This document shows positions 56,990 to 64,000 of a DNA stretch of 64,000 nt, in pieces. Every line of letters starts with the position of its first letter. The stretch's first letter is position 1. Under the pieces are notes generated by a model, which saw nothing but the letters and a program-made list of their open reading frames with translations, was not told the origin of the DNA and ran no database searches. Made by a program: the position numbers and the translations under genes. Location of the stretch: assembly GCF_000377665.1 (NCBI RefSeq), contig NZ_KB898647.1, forward strand, positions 561,559-625,558. The letters run 5' to 3'. The DNA is from Vreelandella zhanjiangensis DSM 21076. Its GTDB lineage: Bacteria > Pseudomonadota > Gammaproteobacteria > Pseudomonadales > Halomonadaceae.

Positions 56990-57769
56990 ATGTGTGAGCT
57001 GCTGGGGATGAGCGCCAACGTTCCGACCGATATCTGTTTTAGCTTTTCAGGCTTTTTGCATCGTGGTGGCGGTACCGGTCCGCACCGCGATGGCTGGGGG
57101 ATCGCCTTCTATGAAGAGGGCGGGTACCGGGAGTTTCGCGATCCCCACCCGTCGGTTGATTCCCCTATCGCCCGCTTGATCTGCGACTATCCGATTAAGT
57201 CCAACGTAGTGATTAGCCATATCCGACAGGCTAACGTCGGTGGCGTGCGCCTGGCCAATACACATCCTTTCACCCGTGAAATGTGGGGACGCCCCTGGTG
57301 CTATGCGCATAACGGCCAGCTAAGCGACTGGCAGGGTTTGCCTCTGGGGGTATATACGCCGGTTGGCAATACCGACAGCGAGCATGCCTTTTGCTGGTTG
57401 ATGGGCCAGCTGCGTGATGCTTTTCCGAACCCGCCAGCATCCCTCAATGCCTTATGGACAACGCTGCATGGCCTTTGCGAGCAGCTACGAGCATTGGGGG
57501 TGTTTAATTTACTGCTTTCCGATGGTCAGTATCTCTACACCTACTGCTCCACGAAGCTTGCGCATATCACCCGGCGAGCCCCGTTTGGTGATGCCGAACT
57601 CTCTGATGCGGAAATAACGGTTAACTTTGCCGAGCATACAACGCCCAACGACGTGGTGTCAGTGATTGCCACCGAACCGTTAACCCATAACGAAGCGTGG
57701 GGGCGAATGGTTCCCGGCGAGCTATTAGTCTGGCATGAAGGAGAAATTAAGGCGCAATACTGTCCTTAA
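56990..57769 (+). CDS. yafJ: Class II glutamine amidotransferase (YafJ family)
   Basis: A 259-residue N-terminal-nucleophile hydrolase domain alone, without a synthase partner domain. Cys2 (MCELLGMSAN) is the nucleophile; RDGWGIAFY, SHIRQAN, NTHPF and AHNGQL complete the glutaminase site. YafJ function is not settled. AAGGAG lies seven bases before the ATG. Confidence 0.92.
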   Translation: MCELLGMSANVPTDICFSFSGFLHRGGGTGPHRDGWGIAFYEEGGYREFRDPHPSVDSPIARLICDYPIKSNVVISHIRQANVGGVRLANTHPFTREMWGRPWCYAHNGQLSDWQGLPLGVYTPVGNTDSEHAFCWLMGQLRDAFPNPPASLNALWTTLHGLCEQLRALGVFNLLLSDGQYLYTYCSTKLAHITRRAPFGDAELSDAEITVNFAEHTTPNDVVSVIATEPLTHNEAWGRMVPGELLVWHEGEIKAQYCP

Positions 57770-57841
57770 GGCCAATAGTCGCTACATTACTAAGTAGACA
57801 TTGAGAGGGTGGCGTACGACTCGATCACTATGGCTAAAGTT

Positions 57842-57855
57842 TAAACACAAGTTTC
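57842..57855 (+). promoter_or_regulatory. fadD: Possible PsrA-type operator before fadD
   Basis: TAAAC-ACAA-GTTTC fits the Pseudomonas PsrA form (G/C)AAAC-N2-4-GTTT(G/C) except for the first base. It overlaps a palindrome GTTTAAAC (57839-57846). PsrA represses fatty-acid use genes until acyl-CoA binds. It is 106 bp before the fadD start. Confidence 0.4.
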
Positions 57856-57961
57856 AAGCGATCGTTTTACAGCATGCTGCGCGTCGTATATCGTTGGCTC
57901 TCTCACCTCACGACAATAACAAGGTCGGTAATATCATCGACATGGATAGCGGAGATTGCCC

Positions 57962-59641
57962 ATGAGCGAACACGCCACAGCTCCTATATTACGCGGCCCT
58001 GAGCTTGAAGGGTTGGATCAGTACGACTCCATTACAGACGTTTTTAATGCTGCTGTCAGCCGTCATAAGGAACGGCCTGCGTTTAGCTGCATGGGCAAAA
58101 CGCTCACCTTTGCCGACCTTGACCGCCTGTCCGCCGACTTTGCGGCCTGGCTTCAGCACGAGACTGACCTAAAGCCTGGCGATCGGATCGCCATTCAACT
58201 GCCTAACGTTTTACAGTTTCCGGTCGCCGTATTCGGAGCTATGCGCGCAGGCCTGGTAGTGGTAAATACCAACCCGCTTTACACCGAGCGGGAAATGACC
58301 CACCAGTTTAAGGACTCAGGTGCCAAGGCCGTGCTGATTTTAGCCAATATGGCTAAAAAGCTTGAAAACGTGGTTGATAAGACCGACATCAAACATGTGC
58401 TGGTGACCGAGCTTGGTGATCTTCACGGCTTACCCAAGCGGTGGTTGATAAACGCTGTGGTCAAGCACGTGAAAAAAATGGTGCCGGCCTACTCGCTGCC
58501 CAAAGCGATCAGTTTTCGCGATGCCATGAACAAGGGCGCCTCGTTAAATTATACCGAGGTAAGCCGAAGCCAGGATGACCTGGCTGCACTGCAGTACACC
58601 GGCGGTACTACCGGCCTGCCCAAAGGGGCGATGCTCACGCACTGCAACCTGATTGCCAATATGCTGCAAGCACGGCTGGCGATCGGTACACACTTAAAAG
58701 AAGGTCAGGAGCTGGTGGTTGCGCCGCTACCGGTTTATCACATTTATACGTTTACGGTTAACTGCCTGTTCTTGATGGAGTCGGGTAATCATTCGCTGCT
58801 GATTACCAATCCACGTGATATCGATGGATTTGTCAAAGAACTCAAAAAGGTTAAGTTCACCGCGTTTATCGGTTTGAACACGCTGTTTAACGCACTATGT
58901 AACCGGGACGATTTCAAGCAACTTGATTTTTCTCATCTCAAACTGACCATTTCCGGTGGGATGGCCCTGACCAAAGCTGCCGCTCAGCGCTGGGAGGAGA
59001 CCACCGGCTGCCCAATTGCGGAAGGGTATGGATTAACAGAAACCTCGCCCATTGTGAGCTTTAACCCAACCGATGCCATTCAGCTTGGTACTATTGGCAA
59101 GCCCGTCGCGGGTACCGCTGTTAAAGTCATTGATGCTGAAGGCAATGACGTGGCGCTAGGCGAGCCGGGCGAGCTCTGCGTACAGGGGCCTCAGGTAATG
59201 AAGGGCTACTGGCAGCGTGAAGATGAAACTCATAAATCCATTGATAGCGATGGCTGGTTTTTTACCGGCGATATTGCGGTACTTCAGGACGATGGCTATA
59301 TCCGCATTGTGGATCGCAAGAAAGACATGATCCTGGTGTCAGGGTTTAACGTTTACCCCAATGAAGTCGAAGATATCGTCGCCTCTCATCCGGATATTAT
59401 TGAAGCCGCAGTGGTTGGCGTGCCGGATGAAGATGCCGGAGAAGTCATCAAGCTGTTTGTCGTGTCCAAAAATAGCCAGCTAGATGCTGCAACGCTGCGT
59501 AGCTGGTGTAAGGAGCAGTTAACGGGCTATAAAGTGCCCAAGTACATTGAGTTTCGTGACGAACTGCCTAAAACGAATGTCGGCAAGGTATTACGCCGCG
59601 AACTACGTGATGAAAAGCCAGCGTCTAGCGACAGCCATTAA
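57962..59641 (+). CDS. fadD: Long-chain-fatty-acid--CoA ligase
   Basis: Activates fatty acids to acyl-CoA at the inner membrane. The 559-residue AMP-forming enzyme has YTGGTTGLPKGA (P-loop), EGYGLTETSP, GWFFTGDIA, DRKKDMILVSGFNVYP and PKTNVGKVLRR with the catalytic lysine. GGAG lies seven bases before ATG 57962. A terminator follows. hrpA and a ketoacyl synthase III-like gene lie downstream; the fadD-hrpA neighbourhood resembles that of Pseudomonas. Confidence 0.95.
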   Translation: MSEHATAPILRGPELEGLDQYDSITDVFNAAVSRHKERPAFSCMGKTLTFADLDRLSADFAAWLQHETDLKPGDRIAIQLPNVLQFPVAVFGAMRAGLVVVNTNPLYTEREMTHQFKDSGAKAVLILANMAKKLENVVDKTDIKHVLVTELGDLHGLPKRWLINAVVKHVKKMVPAYSLPKAISFRDAMNKGASLNYTEVSRSQDDLAALQYTGGTTGLPKGAMLTHCNLIANMLQARLAIGTHLKEGQELVVAPLPVYHIYTFTVNCLFLMESGNHSLLITNPRDIDGFVKELKKVKFTAFIGLNTLFNALCNRDDFKQLDFSHLKLTISGGMALTKAAAQRWEETTGCPIAEGYGLTETSPIVSFNPTDAIQLGTIGKPVAGTAVKVIDAEGNDVALGEPGELCVQGPQVMKGYWQREDETHKSIDSDGWFFTGDIAVLQDDGYIRIVDRKKDMILVSGFNVYPNEVEDIVASHPDIIEAAVVGVPDEDAGEVIKLFVVSKNSQLDAATLRSWCKEQLTGYKVPKYIEFRDELPKTNVGKVLRRELRDEKPASSDSH

Positions 59642-59687
59642 CGCCCCCAGCCTCGGTTAGGCGTCACGTTGATGGAAGCGTTACAAT

Positions 59688-59717
59688 ATCCGGCCCGCTC
59701 ACTAAAGCGGGCCGGAT
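59688..59717 (+). terminator. Intrinsic terminator of fadD
   Basis: ATCCGGCCCGCT and AGCGGGCCGGAT form a perfect 12-bp stem with a 6-nt loop, followed by GTTTATTTG. Confidence 0.88.
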
Positions 59718-59768
59718 GTTTATTTGCCCTGTCGCTACACGGCTGGCAACCCCGCTTTTGAGTAACGA

Positions 59769-62700
59769 ATGGAAACTGAGCCTAACGTGACCACCGATAT
59801 GCCCTCCGATCTAACCGATAACCAACGCCTTGCTGTGCTCAAAAAAGCCATAAGCAACGTTATGCTGCGTGATGCACAGCGTCTGGAGCGCCGTGTAGCA
59901 GGGCTGGCGCGTCGTGTACGTGACCACAAGCCAATCGATCATGGTTTAAACGAGGTGCAGCGCGAGATTGAGCGGTCACAGCAATTATTCAACCAGCGTG
60001 AGGCACTGAAAGTAGCCTTTAACTACCCCGCTGAGCTGCCGGTAGTCGAGCGTAGGGAAGATATTTTAAACGCCATTCGAGATCATCAGGTGGTGGTGGT
60101 CGCTGGAGAAACAGGGTCGGGTAAAACCACCCAGCTACCCAAAATGTGCCTGGAACTAGGCCGTGGGCGGCGCGGGCTAATTGGTCATACTCAGCCGCGC
60201 CGGTTAGCGGCGCGTAGCGTTGCCGGGCGGCTGGCGGAGGAGATTGAGGTACCGCTGGGCGAGCAGGTGGGTTACCAGGTGCGATTTACCGACCAGAGTA
60301 GCCCTACAACGTTGGTTAAGCTGATGACCGACGGTATCTTGCTGGCTGAAACCCAGCACGACCCCTTACTCATGCGTTACGACACCATCATTATTGATGA
60401 AGCGCATGAACGCAGCCTGAATATCGACTTTCTGCTCGGATACCTGAAAAGGCTGTTGCCCAAGCGTCCCGATCTTAAAGTTATCATCACCTCGGCCACT
60501 ATTGATGTGGACCGCTTCTCGGCCCATTTCGGCACACCTGATGCGCCCGCGCCCGTGATTGAGGTATCGGGGCGTACGTACCCGGTCGATGTGCACTACC
60601 GCCCTTTGGCACGTGATGAAGAAGACGAAGAAGACCGCACGCTCCAGGAGGGTATTTTGCATGCGGTCAACGAAATCGAAATCATTGAGCGTGAAAAGGG
60701 CTGGCTACATGGCCCGCGGGATGTGCTGGTGTTTCTGCCCGGCGAGCGGGAAATTCGCGAAACGGCCGATACTCTGCGACGTGCCGATTTAAAGGGCACG
60801 GAAATTCTGCCGCTCTATGCGCGCCTTTCCAATGAGGAGCAGAATCGGGTGTTTTCGGCGCATCGTGGTCGGCGGATTGTGCTCTCCACCAACGTTGCGG
60901 AAACCTCGCTGACGGTGCCGGGCATTCGCTACGTGATTGACCCTGGGTTGGTGCGCATTAGCCGCTATAGCTACCGGGCAAAAATTCAGCGCCTGCCGAT
61001 CGAACCGGTAAGCCAGGCCAGCGCCAATCAGCGTAAGGGGCGTTGTGGTCGGGTAGCGGAAGGCGTGTGTATTCGTCTTTATGATGAAGAGGATTTTCTT
61101 TCCCGCCCGGCGTTTACCGACCCGGAAATTCAGCGCACCAATCTGGCCTCGGTAATCCTTTCCATGCTGGCGCTGAAGCTGGGTGATATCGAAGCGTTTC
61201 CGTTTGTGGATCCACCCGATAGCCGGTTCGTCAAAGATGGCTTCCGGCTGCTCTTTGAATTGGGCGCGGTCGATGAAGGTCAGCGCTTAAGCCCGTTGGG
61301 CCGCAAGCTAGCCAAGCTCCCCATTGACCCGCGGCTGGCACGCATGGTGCTGGCGGGTGCCGAGCGCGGCAGCCTGCGCGATGTGCTGGTCGTGGTATCC
61401 GCTCTGGCCATTCAGGACCCGCGTGATCGCCCGGCCGATAAGCGCCAGGCCGCCGACCAGGCGCATCAGCGGTGGCATGATCCAGATTCCGGTTTCGTGG
61501 CTCTGCTCAATCTGTGGCACGGCATTGAAAATGCCCGTGAAGCCCTGTCGGGTAATCAGCTACGCCGCTGGTGCCGCGAACACTACATTAACTACCTGCG
61601 TATGCGCGAATGGCACGATACGTTCCGCCAGCTCCGACAGCTGCTGCGTGATATGCAGATCGACGTGCCCGCACCGCTACCGCGGGATGAAGATGAAAGC
61701 GAAGAGCAGGCCCGTCAGGCGCGGCGCAAAACATCCGGCAAGCTGCACCAGGCCCTTCTATCCGGCTTATTGTCGAACCTGGGCACGCTGCTCGAAAATC
61801 GTGAATACCTGGGCGCACGTAACCGCAAGTTCATGATTCACCCAGGCTCGGGACTTGCCAAGAAGTCGCCTAAATGGGTCATGGCGTTTGAGCTGATTGA
61901 AACCACCAAGCTCTATGCGCGTACCGTGGCCAAAATTGATCCTCAATGGATCGAGCCGCAGGCCGAACATCTGGTCAAACGCAGCTATAGTGAACCGCAC
62001 TGGGAGCAAAAGCGCGCTCAGGTTGTAGCGTTTGAGCAAGTGACGCTGTTTGGGTTGCCGATTGTGGCGCGCCGTCGCGTGCATTACGGACCAATTGACC
62101 CTGAAGAGTCACGGAAGCTGTTTATTCGTCGCGCGCTGGTAGAGGGCGAGTTCAATACAAAAGGTGCGTTTTTCGCCCATAACCGTGCGTTAATTGATGA
62201 AGTCGAGGCGCTCGAAGACCGTGCCCGTCGACGTGATATTCTCGTCGATGAAGACACGCTGTTTGGGTTTTACGATGAGCATATTCCTGCTGACGTTATC
62301 AACGGCAAAGGCTTCGAGCACTGGCGTAAAGAGGTGGAACGTCAGGCGCCCAAGCTGCTGCACTTTGATATAGACGCGTTAAAAGCACGTGATGCAGCCG
62401 ATGTCACCCAGGCGCAGTATCCCGACCATTTAACGCTTGGCGGGGTGGCCTACCCTGTTAGCTATCATTTCGAACCCCACGCCGAGGATGACGGCGTTAC
62501 CCTGACGGTGCCAGCTGCCATGTTGCCGCAACTGCCGGTACATGCTCTGGAGTGGCTGGTGCCGGGGTTATTGCGTGAGAAGTGCATTGCGCTCTTGAAA
62601 TCGCTGCCCAAAAGCATTCGTCGCCAGGTGGTGCCTATTCCTGATTGGGTAGACGCTGCTTTGGAGACGCTGGCACCTGACCAACGTCCGCTAACGGAAG

Positions 62701-63773
62701 CGCTGGGCGAGTTTATCCGCCGCCGGACGGGCACGCGGGTGCATCCAGATGATTGGCGTTTGGACCTGCTTGAGCCGCATCTGATGATGAATGTTCGTGT
62801 GGTCGATCATGCGGGGAAACAGCTGGGTCAAGGACGCAATGTAAGGGCGCTTGAGCAGCGCTTTGAGGCGGCTGCAAGCGCCGGTGCTCAGGCATTAGCC
62901 GAGCAGGCAAGCCATGCCCCTGCGCTTGAAGGACTGCCAGACGAGCCGTTGCCCGAGTCGCGAGTTACCACACAGGCGGGCATTCGTGTTGAAGCCTATC
63001 CTGCGTTAGTTGCCGAGGTGGGAGAGTTTAAGGTTGCGCTGTTTGATCATCCGGCAAAAGCGCAGGCCGCGCATCAGGAAGGCGTTGCCCGTCTGGCCAT
63101 TGCCCGCCAGCCTGACCAGGTTAAGGCCATCAAACGCTTACCCGATGTTGAAAAATGCGCGCTGCTGTTTGCCAAGGTAGGCAGCAAGCAGGCATTGGTG
63201 GATGATCTCTTGCTTGCGGTATTTACCCAGGTAGTTGCCCAGCATCCTCTGCCGCGTTCATCTGCTGAGTTGGTCGCGCGTCTGGACGCCACTAAAGCAG
63301 AACTTGTTGAACATGCCGCCACGCTACTCAAACAGGTTGAAGCCGCATTGAAAGGCCATTTGGCGGTGACTAAAGTGCTTAGAGGTAAGCTCAATTTTGC
63401 ACTGGCTTTGACCTATAGCGATATCAGCGCACAGATGCAGCGCTTGGTCTATCCTGGCTTCATTCGTGATGCGGGGCAGTGGCTTGCCGAATACCCCCGC
63501 TATACTGAAGCGGCGCTGATTCGCCTTGAAAAGGCAGCCCGTGAACGCGGACGCGATCACATGATGATGCACGATATTCAAGCACTGGAAACACGCTTTG
63601 ATGCCCGGCGTAAAAGCGAGCGGCGCGGGCAGGTTGAAGACCCTGAGTTAGTGGCGTTTGGCTGGTGGATACAGGAGCTTCGCGTGTCGCTTTTTGCTCA
63701 GCAGTTGGGAACGCTAATACCGGTATCGAGCAAGCGGCTGGAAAAACGCTGGCAAGAGATAATTAGCGTTTAG
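59769..63773 (+). CDS. hrpA: ATP-dependent RNA helicase HrpA
   Basis: DEAH-box helicase that splits collided ribosomes in E. coli. The 1334-residue protein has GETGSGKTTQLPKM, DEAHERS, TSATID, LSTNVAETSLTVPG and QRKGRCGR, then the winged-helix/HB and OB-fold regions and a long C-terminal DUF3418 domain. Length is close to E. coli HrpA (1300). There is no strong SD; ATG 59802 is another possible start. Confidence 0.95.
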   Translation: METEPNVTTDMPSDLTDNQRLAVLKKAISNVMLRDAQRLERRVAGLARRVRDHKPIDHGLNEVQREIERSQQLFNQREALKVAFNYPAELPVVERREDILNAIRDHQVVVVAGETGSGKTTQLPKMCLELGRGRRGLIGHTQPRRLAARSVAGRLAEEIEVPLGEQVGYQVRFTDQSSPTTLVKLMTDGILLAETQHDPLLMRYDTIIIDEAHERSLNIDFLLGYLKRLLPKRPDLKVIITSATIDVDRFSAHFGTPDAPAPVIEVSGRTYPVDVHYRPLARDEEDEEDRTLQEGILHAVNEIEIIEREKGWLHGPRDVLVFLPGEREIRETADTLRRADLKGTEILPLYARLSNEEQNRVFSAHRGRRIVLSTNVAETSLTVPGIRYVIDPGLVRISRYSYRAKIQRLPIEPVSQASANQRKGRCGRVAEGVCIRLYDEEDFLSRPAFTDPEIQRTNLASVILSMLALKLGDIEAFPFVDPPDSRFVKDGFRLLFELGAVDEGQRLSPLGRKLAKLPIDPRLARMVLAGAERGSLRDVLVVVSALAIQDPRDRPADKRQAADQAHQRWHDPDSGFVALLNLWHGIENAREALSGNQLRRWCREHYINYLRMREWHDTFRQLRQLLRDMQIDVPAPLPRDEDESEEQARQARRKTSGKLHQALLSGLLSNLGTLLENREYLGARNRKFMIHPGSGLAKKSPKWVMAFELIETTKLYARTVAKIDPQWIEPQAEHLVKRSYSEPHWEQKRAQVVAFEQVTLFGLPIVARRRVHYGPIDPEESRKLFIRRALVEGEFNTKGAFFAHNRALIDEVEALEDRARRRDILVDEDTLFGFYDEHIPADVINGKGFEHWRKEVERQAPKLLHFDIDALKARDAADVTQAQYPDHLTLGGVAYPVSYHFEPHAEDDGVTLTVPAAMLPQLPVHALEWLVPGLLREKCIALLKSLPKSIRRQVVPIPDWVDAALETLAPDQRPLTEALGEFIRRRTGTRVHPDDWRLDLLEPHLMMNVRVVDHAGKQLGQGRNVRALEQRFEAAASAGAQALAEQASHAPALEGLPDEPLPESRVTTQAGIRVEAYPALVAEVGEFKVALFDHPAKAQAAHQEGVARLAIARQPDQVKAIKRLPDVEKCALLFAKVGSKQALVDDLLLAVFTQVVAQHPLPRSSAELVARLDATKAELVEHAATLLKQVEAALKGHLAVTKVLRGKLNFALALTYSDISAQMQRLVYPGFIRDAGQWLAEYPRYTEAALIRLEKAARERGRDHMMMHDIQALETRFDARRKSERRGQVEDPELVAFGWWIQELRVSLFAQQLGTLIPVSSKRLEKRWQEIISV

Positions 63774-63876
63774 AGGACGACTGGTAAAATCGACCAATAA
63801 CGCACACAGTAATGTTAAGCGCGAGCCGTAGGCCTACGCCAACGATGGATGGCAAACCGCTTAAAGGAGAACAAGC

Positions 63877-64000
63877 ATGACAAATGTGGTGATAACCGGT
63901 ACGGGGCTTTATACGCCGGAACACGCCATTGATAATGCGGCTCTGGTGAGCGCATTTAATACGTGGGTCGACAATGAGAATGCACGCTTTGCTGAAGAGA
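63877..64000 (+). CDS. Beta-ketoacyl-ACP synthase III-like protein (5' part)
   Basis: The first 41 codons are in the window. They start MTNVVITGTGLYTPEHAIDN and continue with NTWVDNENARFAEE. This is the start of a thiolase-fold FabH-like protein; the longer N-terminus with ENA resembles the Pseudomonas group represented by PA3286, which acts on fatty-acid beta-oxidation intermediates. AAAGGAGA lies eight bases before the ATG. The active site is beyond the edge, so catalysis cannot be checked. Confidence 0.8.
   Translation, partial: MTNVVITGTGLYTPEHAIDNAALVSAFNTWVDNENARFAEE

Overview
This window reads as chromosomal DNA of a Halomonas-like gammaproteobacterium (Halomonadaceae). The basis is protein similarity recalled from family knowledge, moderately high GC, gammaproteobacterial neighbourhoods (dnaX-ybaB-recR, gacA-uvrC-pgsA-tRNA, ihfB-lapA-lapB) and a Pseudomonas-style methylcitrate cluster. 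No database search was possible.

Layout. 1-6.9 kb: the end of an unknown gene, a small hypothetical gene, trpG-trpD-trpC, a convergent two-domain FAD/Fe-S dehydrogenase of the YdiJ type, and a DUF4202 gene. 7.0-8.3 kb: a dicarboxylate/cation symporter. 8.4-20.7 kb: a complete type I-C CRISPR-Cas locus. cas3-cas5c-cas8c-cas7-cas4-cas1-cas2 run leftward in an almost gapless operon, followed by a leader and an array of 65 clear repeats plus one decayed terminal repeat. 20.9-28.3 kb: serS, a SIMPL protein, an AI-2E-family permease, trxA, cysB with cysH, and pabB. 28.4-36.9 kb: a GntR regulator with prpB-prpC-acnD-prpF-prpD for propionyl-CoA use by the methylcitrate cycle. 36.9-42.5 kb: a ComEA-like protein, pyrF, lapB-lapA-ihfB, sdhE-cptA and nadB. 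42.6-46.6 kb: tRNA-Leu, tRNA-Cys, a decayed tRNA-Gly copy, tRNA-Gly, pgsA, uvrC, gacA and tRNA-Ala. 46.6-53.9 kb: argF, grxD, dnaX-ybaB-recR and rnd-ycgL-acpH-ycgN. 54-64 kb: two very small divergent ORFs, ptrB, a membrane protein, a YafJ amidotransferase, fadD, hrpA and the start of a ketoacyl-ACP synthase III-like gene.

The richest region is the CRISPR locus. The small subunit Cas11c can be read from an internal start inside cas8c, preceded by a perfect AGGAGG. The array leader carries a match to the rRNA boxA antitermination element with a hairpin just upstream, which would suit a 4.4 kb untranslated transcript. The trailer end holds decayed repeats and abuts a REP-like element. Elsewhere, dnaX has an A8 slippery run with a hairpin that would give a 457-residue gamma form. 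The prp promoter has three FadR-type operator matches, and a strong intrinsic terminator sits between prpC and acnD. Short degenerate tandem repeats of 13-19 nt recur at gene ends, in two cases running across the stop codon.
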